Shown here piece after piece: positions 1 through 8,412 of a DNA stretch of 64,000 bases. Origin of the DNA: Onishia niordana (lineage in GTDB: Bacteria; Pseudomonadota; Gammaproteobacteria; Pseudomonadales; Halomonadaceae); NCBI RefSeq assembly GCF_004798965.1, contig NZ_SDSD01000005.1, positions 124,001-188,000 on the forward strand. Reading direction: 5' to 3'. Within the stretch, counting starts at the first letter, position 1. Every line of letters begins with the position of its first letter. The position numbers and the translations under genes are program-made. Below the pieces are notes generated by a model. That model was not told the DNA's origin, ran no database searches, and saw only the letters and a program-made list of their open reading frames with translations.

Positions 1-1
1 T

Positions 2-1297
2 GATCGCATCAACCGTCTAGCTTTTTCTGATCCCGAAACGGGGTTGGCCAATCGTGCCTTCTTCATGGCACGAGTGGGCGATGTTTTGCAGAAGGCGCAA
101 TCTGAAGACAGGGCTTTTGGTTTGTTGTTAATGGATCTCAGACGGTTCAAGGAGATCAACGATACCTTTGGTCATAGCGTAGGCGATCAGGTGCTGGCGG
201 CTGCAGGGAGTCGTTTTCATAGTGTGCCGCTGACAGGCTGTGAGCTACTGGCTCGTCTCGGCGGTGATGAGTTCGCCGTGCTGGTTGAGTCGCCAACAGG
301 TTCAGTGCTGATTGATCGAATGCGACACTATCAGCAGTGTCTTGAAGCGCCTGTGCAAGTGGGGGAGCGTTTTTTTAATCTCGATCTGAGTATCGGCGGA
401 GCCCTCTACCCCGAGCATGGCATGACCTCTGGGGAGCTTTTCCAGCATGCCAGTTTGGCGGCGCATCACGCCAAACAACAGGTGTCCGGGTACTGTCTTT
501 ATGACGATCAGTTAGGGCAGGCAATCATACGTCGCCAGCAGTTGCTTGATGATTTTACCCGGGCCCTGCGAAACGGGGGGCTGATGCTTCAGTATCAACC
601 TCAGATAGATCTGAAAACGGGGGCGCTGTCCGGTGCTGAAGTGTTATGCCGGTGGTTCGATAGTGAGCGTGGCTGGGTCAGCCCAGGGGAGTTTATCCCA
701 CTCGCTGAAGAGCGTGGGCTGATGAAAGAGCTAGGTGGCTGGGTGCTTAAGAGTGCAAGCCAGCAGTTGCGTGAATGGCAGCGGTCCGGAATGGCCGCGA
801 TGCCTCGTTTATCGGTAAACGTATCGGCCCAACAGCTGGAAGATATCCATTTTGGCGAAGAAGTCGAACGTCATACCGACGGTGTCTGTCCGGCTAATAT
901 CGGTCTGGAACTCACCGAAAGCGGTTTCATGCACGACCCGGAGCAGGTCATTACCCTCATGCAGGCGCTCAAGGCCCAGGGCTTTGGTCTGGCCATCGAC
1001 GACTTCGGTACGGGTTACTCCTCCTTGGCGTATCTCAAGCGGTTTGCCGCTGATACGCTCAAGATTGATATTTCGTTTGTCCGCGATATGCTTTCATCAA
1101 GTCATGACTACACCATCGTCACTACGATTATTGCCATGGCACGCAGCATGGGGATGAAGACGGTTGCCGAAGGCGTGGAAACGGCTGCTCAGGCGAAGGC
1201 TCTGGCCGAACTCGGTTGTGATCAAGCTCAAGGCTTCTACTATGCTCGCCCGATGAGCGCCGAAGAATTCGCCAGCCACTGGTTGTGTCATCAGTGA
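2..1297 (+). CDS. GGDEF-EAL cyclic-di-GMP protein, 5' end outside window
   Basis: This is the C-terminal part of a membrane or sensory c-di-GMP enzyme. The reading frame is open from base 2 with no stop upstream, and the first residues (DPETGLANRAFF) are the normal beginning of a GGDEF domain, so the sensor part lies beyond the left edge. The cyclase signature GGDEF is intact (about 260-274), with no upstream RxxD inhibitory site. The phosphodiesterase domain begins with EVL in place of EAL (638-646), a common active variant. It keeps ELTES, DDFGTGYSSL, LKIDISF, AEGVET and the terminal QGFYYARPM. Both activities are therefore possible from sequence; which one dominates cannot be told. The TTG at 44 is an internal codon, not a start. 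Confidence 0.93.
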   Translation, partial: DRINRLAFSDPETGLANRAFFMARVGDVLQKAQSEDRAFGLLLMDLRRFKEINDTFGHSVGDQVLAAAGSRFHSVPLTGCELLARLGGDEFAVLVESPTGSVLIDRMRHYQQCLEAPVQVGERFFNLDLSIGGALYPEHGMTSGELFQHASLAAHHAKQQVSGYCLYDDQLGQAIIRRQQLLDDFTRALRNGGLMLQYQPQIDLKTGALSGAEVLCRWFDSERGWVSPGEFIPLAEERGLMKELGGWVLKSASQQLREWQRSGMAAMPRLSVNVSAQQLEDIHFGEEVERHTDGVCPANIGLELTESGFMHDPEQVITLMQALKAQGFGLAIDDFGTGYSSLAYLKRFAADTLKIDISFVRDMLSSSHDYTIVTTIIAMARSMGMKTVAEGVETAAQAKALAELGCDQAQGFYYARPMSAEEFASHWLCHQ

Positions 1298-1666
1298 GGT
1301 TTGCTCTCTCAATGACGCCCGTCGCCCAGCACTTCGTGCTTCTCTTCGAGAGGGGGCCGATGAGCTGCATCGAAACGTCGAGTGACATCCCCTGTTAGGG
1401 CCTTTGATGAGACCAGGTTTGATCTGACAGGCCTATGCGTCGGTACTTGAGGCTTTTTATGGCTTTCGAAGGCACGCCTGTGCTGTGAGGCAGAGGAGCG
1501 TCTTTCGAAGCGCCATGCTCTTCTCATTCATTTCGACGCAACCAATAGGCGCAGAAGCGCATCCCCATGATGCATGGGAATATCAGGATAATACTGGGAG
1601 CTTATGGGGGCCAATAATCTGGAAAATCGACATTTTCAGATCAATGGAATTACTCAGGAAGGATTT
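1298..1666. other. Intergenic stretch, no gene seen
   Basis: No convincing coding frame lies between the GGDEF-EAL stop and the tRNA. A short hairpin with 5-base arms (AGCAC/GTGCT, 1328-1340) follows the upstream gene, but its T tract is weak. An open frame running into the tRNA (1485-1703) ends in the usual spurious peptide read from a tRNA-Leu complement. Confidence 0.6.
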
Positions 1667-1751
1667 TGGTGCGGATGGGGAGACTCGAACTCCCACGCGC
1701 TAGGGCACTAGAACCTAAATCTAGCGTGTCTACCAATTCCACCACATCCGC
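1667..1751 (-). tRNA. tRNA-Leu, anticodon UAG
   Basis: Read on the minus strand this 85-base sequence folds as a class II tRNA with a 7-base acceptor stem (GCGGATG with CATCCGC) followed by A and an encoded CCA end at 1667-1669. The D-loop contains TTGGTAGA, the anticodon loop is ATTTAGG (anticodon TAG, reading CUN leucine codons), there is a long variable arm typical of leucine tRNAs, and the T-arm contains GTTCGAGT. It closely resembles E. coli leuW. It lies just downstream of bioD on the same strand but has its own promoter. Confidence 0.97.
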
Positions 1752-1762
1752 AACGCAGCAAA

Positions 1763-1790
1763 ATTATATAGATGACAGCGTCTAAGTCAA
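1763..1790 (-). promoter_or_regulatory. Promoter of tRNA-Leu, -35 overlaps bioD stop codon
   Basis: On the minus strand a TTGACT box (1790-1785) is followed after 16 bases by a perfect TATAAT (1768-1763), placing initiation a few bases before the tRNA 5' end at 1751. The TGA stop of bioD (1789-1787) lies inside the -35 hexamer, so the operon end and the tRNA promoter share bases. Confidence 0.75.
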
Positions 1791-2476
1791 GGTATTTCCG
1801 GAAGTTTTAGATGCCTAGCGGCGCATTCGGGGTGCGTGTCGCTAGGCTCTTCCGTCAGGTGAGGGATGCGGCCAAGGCAAGGTGCTGAGAGGTAATGACT
1901 GAGGGTTGATAAATTGTCATCAAGCTCGTCGAAGTCGCTCGAGATGCCGTTGGCAACCCAGCCGGCAAGCGGTAACCCCTGAGCGACAATTGCCTCGGCG
2001 GTCAGGCGCGCATGGTTGATGCATCCAAGCCGAAGTCCAACGACGAGAATCACCGGCAGTTGCAAGGCGGTGGCCAGGTCACTCAGGTCCTCATCATCGT
2101 TGAGCGGTACACGCCAGCCGCCTGCGCCCTCAATAAGCGTGAGGTCGCGCTTCAGGGCGACAGCATCGGCCATAGCATCGGCAAGCAGCGTTACGCGTAA
2201 TGTCTCCCCCGCTTGGCGGGCCGCCAGGTGCGGCGCGATGGCGGGTGCGTAGGCAAAAGGGTTGACGGTTTTATAGTCGATCTCGGGATGGCTGCGTGCC
2301 TGAAGCATCAGGGCATCATCGTTGCGAAGCCCTTCTGCCTGGCGGTGACACCCCGAGGCCACGGGCTTGAGCCCCAGGGTCGTCAGTCCCTGATGGTTTG
2401 CCAGGGCAAGCAGACCGGCGGTGACTAGCGTCTTGCCCGCGTCGGTATCGGTTCCGGTGATAAAAAAGGCAGCCAT
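1787..2476 (-). CDS. bioD: Dethiobiotin synthetase BioD
   Basis: ATP-dependent ligase that closes the ureido ring of dethiobiotin from 7,8-diaminopelargonate and CO2, the step before biotin synthase. The 229-residue protein starts with the P-loop TGTDTDAGKT (about residues 7-16) and has the family motif EGAGGWRVPL near residue 115 and the nucleotide-base contact region VANG near 175. Its length matches the usual 220-240. It is the last gene of the leftward bioBFHCD operon, 25 bases after bioC. No terminator hairpin follows; instead the tRNA-Leu promoter overlaps its stop. Confidence 0.96.
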   Translation of the reverse strand: MAAFFITGTDTDAGKTLVTAGLLALANHQGLTTLGLKPVASGCHRQAEGLRNDDALMLQARSHPEIDYKTVNPFAYAPAIAPHLAARQAGETLRVTLLADAMADAVALKRDLTLIEGAGGWRVPLNDDEDLSDLATALQLPVILVVGLRLGCINHARLTAEAIVAQGLPLAGWVANGISSDFDELDDNLSTLSHYLSAPCLGRIPHLTEEPSDTHPECAARHLKLPEIP

Positions 2477-2501
2477 ACGGGATCCATCGGTGTTGGTGTG
2501 G

Positions 2502-3326
2502 TCAGGTCTTGATGAGCTCGATCATCAGGCGCTGATAGGTGACGGGCAGGCCCTGAATTTCGCGTAATTGTTCGTAGCGCTGCTTCGCGTGGGCAAGGTC
2601 ACGCTTCGTGAGGCAGGCAGTGGGCCGAGAGAGTTGGGCGCCCACCCCCTTGATCGAGGCCATTACCGCGGTGAGGTCTGCATAATGAAAGCGCTCTTGG
2701 GCTTGCTCTAGCGCTATTTCAGTGAAGCCGGCGCGAAGAGCGGCCTGTTCAAGGATTTGGGGTGTCTGAAAGTTGAGCAGCGCATTTGGGCGCGACCAGG
2801 CCCAGCCTACCTCGCCGAGAGTGCCGGGGCCGAGGGTATTGATCAGCGCGCGTCCGCCTGGCTGCAAGACGCGATAAACCTCTGTGAACACAGCGTTTAC
2901 ATCCGGGCACCACTGGATGGCCAGGTTGGAGAAGACAAGGTCGAGGCGTTGATCGGCCAGTGGCAGGCAGGCGGCATCGCCGCATAGCCAGTCCAGGTGC
3001 TCTCCTTGCTCGGCACGGGCCTTGTCGAGCATGCCAGGCGCCAGGTCTAAGCCGAGTACGCGGGGTTGAGTATCTGACGCCGCATAGTGGTCAGCCAGGC
3101 GAGCGGTCCAATGACCAGGCCCGCAACCCATGTCGAGAATATGGGACGCCTGGTCAGGAAGTCTCTGCCACAGAGCCTGCCCCATGGTCTGTTGCGCCGT
3201 GGCAAGCTCGCTGTAACGGGGGGCGGCGCGGCTGAAAGCACGGGCGACGCGCTGGCGCCATTCATCGGTGGCGATGGCTGCCCTTGGCTTGGTGACAGGA
3301 TTCGAGGCAGGCGTTGCGAGTTTCAC
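2502..3326 (-). CDS. bioC: Malonyl-ACP O-methyltransferase BioC
   Basis: SAM-dependent enzyme that methylates malonyl-ACP so that fatty-acid synthesis can build the pimeloyl chain. A Rossmann SAM site LDMGCGPGHWT is at about residues 63-73, preceded by the family N-terminal segment RVARAFSRAAPRYSELATAQ that is typical of BioC. The 274 residues are slightly longer than E. coli BioC (251), with an extra N-terminal 20 residues. The start is GTG, overlapping the bioH stop in a GTGA arrangement, with AGGGAG five bases upstream. Position between bioH and bioD supports the call. Confidence 0.94.
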   Translation of the reverse strand: MKLATPASNPVTKPRAAIATDEWRQRVARAFSRAAPRYSELATAQQTMGQALWQRLPDQASHILDMGCGPGHWTARLADHYAASDTQPRVLGLDLAPGMLDKARAEQGEHLDWLCGDAACLPLADQRLDLVFSNLAIQWCPDVNAVFTEVYRVLQPGGRALINTLGPGTLGEVGWAWSRPNALLNFQTPQILEQAALRAGFTEIALEQAQERFHYADLTAVMASIKGVGAQLSRPTACLTKRDLAHAKQRYEQLREIQGLPVTYQRLMIELIKT

Positions 3327-4081
3327 GAACGCTCCCTGTGAGGGTCTCGGCCTCCGGGGCTGTGTGCTTGAGTCAATGCCATCAGTCGACCGGCCAGTAT
3401 CTCGGGTTGTGAGAGTTGTGGGCAGTGGCCGGCCTGGTCGATTGGGCGAGCCAGATGTTGTGCCATAGCGTCATTGGCGTTTGCCGTAAGCGGGTCTCGT
3501 TCGCCGGTCATAGTGAGGATCGGACAAGGAGAAGCCGCGCAGATATCACTGTTATCGAGCGTTGCCAGCCAGTCGAGGCCCGTGGCAAGACTTTCCGGAT
3601 GGGCGGGAGGGTTGTTGCCAATCAATGCCTGTAGCTGGTGAAGCACATGGCGAGGCCGGGACTCGCCACTTAGCTGCCAACGCAGAAAGTGGCGCCAGGT
3701 GACAAGTGCATCCTGTTCGAAGGCATCCTGAAAAGCTGCCAGTGCCTCTGGCGTTACGCCGCCAAAAGTCTCTTGGCGGGTTGTGAAGCGCTCACGCATG
3801 CCGAGCATCACCAGTGCCTGCGGCGCCGGTAGATGCTGCAATAGCGCCGTTGCCAATAGGCCGCCAAGTGACCAGCCGACCCAAAGGGCGTTTGAGGGCA
3901 GGGCACTGGCCATTGCCTTGGCCAGTGCGTCCATATGCTTGGGCATGGCCTCTTCACGCCGGGTGCCGTAGCCGGGCCAGTCCGGTGTCGTCACTTCGAT
4001 ATTGTCGGGCAGGGAGGCAACCAGTGGCTGCCAGATGCGGGCGTCGATGCCCCAGCCGGATAGCAGCACAAGCCGAGTCAC
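3323..4081 (-). CDS. bioH: Pimeloyl-ACP methyl ester esterase BioH
   Basis: Alpha/beta hydrolase that removes the methyl group from pimeloyl-ACP methyl ester and so ends chain elongation for biotin. The nucleophile elbow GWSLGG (Ser about residue 79), the oxyanion segment LSGWGIDARIW near the N terminus, TMTGERDPLT with the acidic residue, and a late His in AGHCPQLSQPE form the expected triad. I chose GTG 4081, which overlaps the bioF stop as GTGA and has AGAGGTAAAGG upstream, giving 252 residues. An upstream extension to 4147 would run far into bioF. Confidence 0.93.
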   Translation of the reverse strand: MTRLVLLSGWGIDARIWQPLVASLPDNIEVTTPDWPGYGTRREEAMPKHMDALAKAMASALPSNALWVGWSLGGLLATALLQHLPAPQALVMLGMRERFTTRQETFGGVTPEALAAFQDAFEQDALVTWRHFLRWQLSGESRPRHVLHQLQALIGNNPPAHPESLATGLDWLATLDNSDICAASPCPILTMTGERDPLTANANDAMAQHLARPIDQAGHCPQLSQPEILAGRLMALTQAHSPGGRDPHRERS

Positions 4082-5232
4082 GAAACCTTTACCTCTTGAT
4101 CCTTCAGCTCGGCGAGAACGTCGAGCAGCGCCTGGATGTCGTGCCATTCATGCAGTGCATTGAGCACGATGCGCAGGCGTGCCGTGCCGCGGGGGACAGT
4201 CGGATGACGAATCGCGCCGACCATGAAGCCGGCTTCGCGCAGGTGAAGACTCCACTTCATGACCCGCTGATTGTCGCCGAGCAAAATGGGCTGAATCGGC
4301 GTCGTGGAGTCCATCAGCGGGAGTCCGAGTGTCTTGGCCGCCTGTCGGAAGCCCGCGATGTGGGCATGTAACCTTTCCCGGCGCTCGGATTCCTGCTCAC
4401 TGATGTCCATCGCGCGAAGGGTGGCCCTGGCAACGCCGGGAGGCTGGGCCGTGGTATAGATGTAGGGCCTTGCGAACTGTGTCAATGCGTTGATCAGTAC
4501 CTCGTCGCCCGCCACGAATGCCCCGAAACTACCAAAGGCCTTGCCCAGTGTGCCGACGAGGACGGGGACCTGGCTGACCGAAAAACGCTGCCCCACCAGG
4601 CCCGCGCCTTGTTCGCCCAACACGCCGATACCATGGGCATCGTCGATCATCAGCCATGCCCCCTGGCGCTGACAGGTGGCGGCAAGACCTTCTACGTCGG
4701 CGGTGTCGCCGTCCATGCTGAAGACCCCATCGCTGACCACCAGCTTGTCGCGCTCTTGGGGGGTGCGTGTCAGGAGGCGATCCAGGTCAGCCAGGTCGCG
4801 ATGGTGAAAGCGGCGGGAGGGAGACTGAGCCAGTCGAGCGCCATCAAGCAGAGAGGCGTGATTCAGTCGATCCTGAAATACTCGCGTTTCACTGTCGCAA
4901 AGGGTTTGCAGCACGCCCAGATTGGCCATATAGCCAGTCGAAAAAAGCAGGGCCCGAGGTCGACCAGTAAGGTCAGCCAGGCGCTCTTCCAGTGCGTGGT
5001 GAGCCGGGGAGTGGCCATTGACCAAGTGGGAAGCGCCTGCGCCTGCACCCTCCTGCCGGGCGCCTGCCGCCAGTGCCTCAGCGACTCTGGAGTCTCGGGC
5101 CAGACCTAGATAGTCATTGCTCGCGAAGTCGCGCAGCTTCGCTCGCGGATTTGGCGACATGCTGAGTCGCTCACGCCATTGGCCTTGCTCGCGCTGGTGA
5201 GCCAGGCGCGCCTCGAGTCGACTCTTAAGCAT
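4078..5232 (-). CDS. bioF: 8-Amino-7-oxononanoate synthase BioF
   Basis: PLP enzyme of the alpha-oxoamine synthase family that condenses pimeloyl-ACP with L-alanine. Characteristic segments are RDFASNDYLGLA near residue 42, ASHLVNGH, FSTGYMANLG, the Schiff-base lysine in GTLGKAFG (about 236), and IDDAHGIGVLG. The ATG at 5232 is one base after the bioB stop (TGA-C-ATG) and gives 384 residues, exactly the E. coli length. The longer open frame to 5418 would overlap the end of bioB and is not credible. Confidence 0.95.
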   Translation of the reverse strand: MLKSRLEARLAHQREQGQWRERLSMSPNPRAKLRDFASNDYLGLARDSRVAEALAAGARQEGAGAGASHLVNGHSPAHHALEERLADLTGRPRALLFSTGYMANLGVLQTLCDSETRVFQDRLNHASLLDGARLAQSPSRRFHHRDLADLDRLLTRTPQERDKLVVSDGVFSMDGDTADVEGLAATCQRQGAWLMIDDAHGIGVLGEQGAGLVGQRFSVSQVPVLVGTLGKAFGSFGAFVAGDEVLINALTQFARPYIYTTAQPPGVARATLRAMDISEQESERRERLHAHIAGFRQAAKTLGLPLMDSTTPIQPILLGDNQRVMKWSLHLREAGFMVGAIRHPTVPRGTARLRIVLNALHEWHDIQALLDVLAELKDQEVKVS

Positions 5233-5233
5233 G

Positions 5234-6325
5234 TCAGGCGAGGTTGCCTGATGTGGCGGTAGCATTATAGAAGAGTTCCTGAGGGACAGTGTCTTCCATC
5301 GCCTGGTGGCGCAGTGAAGCATCCAGCGATGCTTCCTGCTCGGCTTCGTCATGACAGGTCTGTTTTTCCTCGGGGTGCAGGCCGAGCTTTTCAAACAGCG
5401 CTCGGTCGCGCAGCACATCGGGATTTTCAGTAGTCAGTAATTTATCACCATAGAATATAGAGTTGGCGCCGGCGAGAAATGCCAGGGCTTGAGTCGACTC
5501 ATTCATCAACTCGCGCCCGGCAGACAGGCGAACATGGCTCTTAGGCATCATGATGCGCGCGACGGCGATGGCGCGCACGAAATCGATCGGGTCCAGGTCC
5601 TCCACATTCTCAAGTGGTGTGCCTTTGACCTTGACCAGCATGTTGATGGGCACTGATTCCGGGTGCGGTGACAGGCTGGCCAGTTGTCTAAGCAGGGAGG
5701 CGCGGTCGCGTGGCGCCTCGCCCATACCAATGATGCCGCCAGAGCAGATTTTCATGCCGGCTTCACGCACGTTGGAAAGGGTCTGGAGACGCTCATCGTA
5801 GCTTCGCGTCGTGATGATCTCGCCGTAGTATTCCGGGGAGGTGTCGAGGTTGTGGTTGTAGTAATCCAGCCCGGCGGTGGAGAGCTGCTGTGCCTGCTCA
5901 TCGTCGAGCGTGCCAAGTGTCATGCAGGTCTCGAGTCCTAGCGCCTTGACCTGCCTTACCATCTCGAGCACCACGTTCAGGTCCTTCTGACGCGGGGTTC
6001 GCCAGGCTGCGCCCATGCAGAAGCGGCTAGCGCCTGCGGCCTTGGCGTCGCGTGCCTGTGCGATCACCTTGTCGATTTCGAGCAGTTTTTCCTTGCCAAG
6101 CCCGGTATTGTAGTGGCCCGACTGGGGGCAGTACTTGCAGTCCTCTGGGCAGGCGCCGGTCTTGATGGACAGCAGGGTTGATACTTGTACGGCATTGGCA
6201 TCGAAGTTCTGACGATGGACTTGCTGGGCCCGAAATAGCAGGTCGTTGAAGGGCAGGGCGAACAGTGCCTCAATTTCATCAAGTTGCCAGTCGTGGCGGA
6301 TGGTGGCGGAGCTGGCTAAGGTCAT
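5234..6325 (-). CDS. bioB: Biotin synthase BioB
   Basis: Radical SAM enzyme that inserts sulfur into dethiobiotin, using a [4Fe-4S] cluster for SAM cleavage and a [2Fe-2S] cluster as sulfur donor. The radical SAM motif CPEDCKYC is at about residues 59-66. Other signatures are [33 protein letters not shown] and RLSAGRELM (the last carries the unusual Arg ligand of the second cluster). The 363 residues end in a poorly conserved tail after about 330. First gene of the biotin operon, transcribed from the promoter facing comF. Confidence 0.97.
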   Translation of the reverse strand: MTLASSATIRHDWQLDEIEALFALPFNDLLFRAQQVHRQNFDANAVQVSTLLSIKTGACPEDCKYCPQSGHYNTGLGKEKLLEIDKVIAQARDAKAAGASRFCMGAAWRTPRQKDLNVVLEMVRQVKALGLETCMTLGTLDDEQAQQLSTAGLDYYNHNLDTSPEYYGEIITTRSYDERLQTLSNVREAGMKICSGGIIGMGEAPRDRASLLRQLASLSPHPESVPINMLVKVKGTPLENVEDLDPIDFVRAIAVARIMMPKSHVRLSAGRELMNESTQALAFLAGANSIFYGDKLLTTENPDVLRDRALFEKLGLHPEEKQTCHDEAEQEASLDASLRHQAMEDTVPQELFYNATATSGNLA

Positions 6326-6380
6326 ATCAGAGGCACTCGGTATGTCTGGTTAACTTTTGCTAAATATGAGGTTAACGGTG

Positions 6381-6408
6381 ATGATAGGGACTCTGCGCTC
6401 ACTGTCAA
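6381..6408 (-). promoter_or_regulatory. sigma70-type promoter of the bio operon
   Basis: On the minus strand a perfect TTGACA (6408-6403) is separated by 16 bases from TATCAT (6386-6381), which differs from consensus at one position. Initiation would fall near 6374, about 50 bases before the bioB ATG at 6325. The -10 coincides with one possible comF start codon on the other strand. Confidence 0.65.
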
Positions 6409-7163
6409 CCGTCGGGTTAATGTGGGTTAACCATTGGCTGCGATGTGCCTTGCCGGGGCATTGCGCTTTTTGCCTTGGAGAAACACCTAGGGCGACTCAC
6501 TGGTGCGCGAACTGCTTAGAACAACTGCCCTGGAATGACCATGCCTGCGTTGTCTGTGCCGAACCCATGGCGACGGGCACTAACGAGGGCGACGGGGCTG
6601 TTCGTTGTGGCGCTTGCCTGACAAGACCGCCAGTCTTTGATGGTGCCTGGGCACCGCTGCGGTATGAGGACGAGGTGGCACGCCTCATGCAAACGTTCAA
6701 GTTCGCGGCATCACCCCGAGCCGGTATGCTACTGCTGTCGCTGCTAGAAGCAGGGTTGGAGGCGCGTATTGGTGCGAGTGTGGAACAGCATGAAGCGTTT
6801 TGGCCTGCCCGTCAGGGGGTTGAGGCCATCATTCCTGTGCCGTTGCACCCTCGGCGAGCGCGTGAACGTGGTTTTGATCAAGCCGACTGGCTAGGGCGGC
6901 GCCTTGCACGCCGCATGGATTTGCCAGTGATCAAAGCGCGGCGAATGCGGGTGACGCCAACACAGCGTGGCCTCGCGCGCCAGGCACGGCGTTCCAACCT
7001 GCGTGATGCCTTCATGATTGACTCTCCGTTACCCCAAAGCGTCTTGTTGCTTGATGATGTGATGACAACCGGTGCCACCTTCGATGCCCTGGCACAGGCT
7101 TGTCGAGCGGCGGGGGCGCGACGAATTGAGGTCTGGGCGGTCGCGCGCACGCCCAAACGCTAA
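6381..7163 (+). CDS. comF: ComF family double zinc-ribbon phosphoribosyltransferase-like protein
   Basis: The N-terminal part has cysteine pairs in CAFC, CANC, CVVC and CGAC, as in ComF zinc ribbons. The C-terminal PRTase fold has the PRPP loop VLLLDDVMTTGAT near the end and IPVPLHPRRARERGFDQ in the middle. In naturally transformable bacteria ComF helps take in single-stranded DNA; in related species its gene also sits beside bioB with unclear function. The start is uncertain: ATG 6381 has GAGG nine bases upstream, ATG 6420 matches family length better but lacks a ribosome site, and a TTG at 6357 is unlikely. The gene diverges from bioB. Confidence 0.88.
   Translation: MIGTLRSLSTVGLMWVNHWLRCALPGHCAFCLGETPRATHWCANCLEQLPWNDHACVVCAEPMATGTNEGDGAVRCGACLTRPPVFDGAWAPLRYEDEVARLMQTFKFAASPRAGMLLLSLLEAGLEARIGASVEQHEAFWPARQGVEAIIPVPLHPRRARERGFDQADWLGRRLARRMDLPVIKARRMRVTPTQRGLARQARRSNLRDAFMIDSPLPQSVLLLDDVMTTGATFDALAQACRAAGARRIEVWAVARTPKR
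6402..6433. promoter_or_regulatory. Candidate BirA (biotin repressor) operator
   Basis: CTGTCAACC and GGTTAACCA are separated by 14 bases, resembling the known gammaproteobacterial BirA site TTGTAAACC-N14/15-GGTTTACAA at seven of nine positions in each arm. The left arm contains the -35 hexamer of the bio promoter, which suits biotin-dependent repression. A second weaker pair with the same 14-base spacer is at 6347-6355 and 6370-6378, around the expected start point. No birA gene is in the window; the assignment is inference from position and similarity. Confidence 0.4.
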
Positions 7164-7249
7164 GCGTGAGTTGAGCTTCACGTGTGAATTCAGGGTGCTA
7201 GAGTGATATCTGCTAGCATGTATGCCTGTTTTTCAATCTGGATCATGCC

Positions 7250-8236
7250 GTGGCCCTCGCTCTTCATCCTTTCGAACAACTGAGTCCCGCTCGCATCGTC
7301 GATGCCGTCGAGTCCCTTGGATTCTGGTTGCCGGGTGAACCCTTCGCACTCAACAGCTACGAGAACCGAGTCTTCCTTTTCCATGATGATGAACGTCGTC
7401 GCTGGGTAGCCAAGTTCTACCGCCCCAGGCGCTGGAGCGATGCTCAGATCCAGGAAGAACACGACTTTCTGGCCGAACTAGATGAGGCAGGTATCCCCGT
7501 GGCCGCTCCCTGGTGTAATGCAGCCGGGGCCAGTCTGCACTTCTTCGAGGGCTTTCGTTTCGCGCTATTTCCGCAGGTCAGCGGGCAGGCGCCGGAACTC
7601 GATAATCCGTCTCACCTTTTTGCGCTGGGCGATCTTGTCGGGCAGCTACATGGAGTGGGTCAGCGTCGCTCCTTCATTCACCGTCACCAGCTGGACGTGC
7701 CGACGATGATCGAGGAGAGTCGTGAGCAGGTGCTGGGGTCGCCCTGGTTAAGCCGTCATCAGCGTAAGGCCTATGAGCGTATCAGCGCTGCCCTTGGCGA
7801 GCAGCTCAAAGCCCGAGCGTGGCCATCCGAGTCACTGCTGCGGACTCACGGTGATTGCCACCTTGGTAATATTCTGGGTAGGGATGAGCACTTTGCCCTG
7901 GTCGATTTCGATGACTGCCTGATGGCGCCGGCGGTTCAGGATCTTTGGATGATGTTGACCGCTCAGGATGATCAGGAAGCTCAGATGCAGCTCTCTGAAT
8001 TGCTCGAGGGCTACGAGCAGCATCGGGATTTTCCCCGTGGCGAGCTCGCCTTGATCGAGCCTCTACGAGGCCTGCGTTTGATGCGCTATGCGGCCTGGCT
8101 GGTGACGCGCTGGTCTGATCCCGCGTTCCCTAAAGCCTTTCCCTGGGTCGCTGACGAAGGCTATTGGGATCAGCATCTGCGTACGCTAGAGCAACAGCGC
8201 CAGTTGCTTGAAAGCAATCCGCGCTGGCTCGCCTGA
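7250..8236 (+). CDS. srkA: Stress response kinase A (YihE/RdoA family)
   Basis: Ser/Thr protein kinase of the aminoglycoside-phosphotransferase fold; in E. coli it protects against stress-induced death and is co-transcribed with dsbA. The 328-residue length equals E. coli SrkA. The N-lobe has NSYENRVFLF and the lysine in WVAKFYRP (about residue 50). The catalytic segment is THGDCHLGNIL (about residues 200-210) and the metal segment LVDFDDCLMAP. The start is GTG 7250; no in-frame ATG is available close upstream. Single gene here, with no dsbA adjacent. Confidence 0.92.
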   Translation: MALALHPFEQLSPARIVDAVESLGFWLPGEPFALNSYENRVFLFHDDERRRWVAKFYRPRRWSDAQIQEEHDFLAELDEAGIPVAAPWCNAAGASLHFFEGFRFALFPQVSGQAPELDNPSHLFALGDLVGQLHGVGQRRSFIHRHQLDVPTMIEESREQVLGSPWLSRHQRKAYERISAALGEQLKARAWPSESLLRTHGDCHLGNILGRDEHFALVDFDDCLMAPAVQDLWMMLTAQDDQEAQMQLSELLEGYEQHRDFPRGELALIEPLRGLRLMRYAAWLVTRWSDPAFPKAFPWVADEGYWDQHLRTLEQQRQLLESNPRWLA

Positions 8237-8354
8237 TTGGCTCTCCCGACTGGCTCTCATGGGTAGGGCCGTCATGAGCGGGTCAGTAATGAGTGAGTTA
8301 GGGGAAAGAAGAGGCGGGGTTCGTGCTTTGTGGAATCACTAGCAAAAGGGCAAT

Positions 8355-8383
8355 GGGTGACGAGCGAAATGTTCACGTCACCC
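8355..8383. terminator. Inverted repeat between convergent genes, weak terminator
   Basis: GGGTGACG (8355-8362) and CGTCACCC (8376-8383) are perfect 8-base arms around a 13-base loop, placed between the ends of srkA and the leftward gene at 8413. Neither side has a proper T run (GTCGTTT on the right, CCCTTTTGC complement on the left), so termination is only plausible. Confidence 0.4.
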
Positions 8384-8412
8384 GTCGTTTGGGCCCTTGA
8401 TGACCTATGCCG

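Noticed and set aside
1485..1703. 72-codon frame ending GADGETRTPTR
   Set aside because: The ending is the well-known spurious translation of a tRNA-Leu complement.
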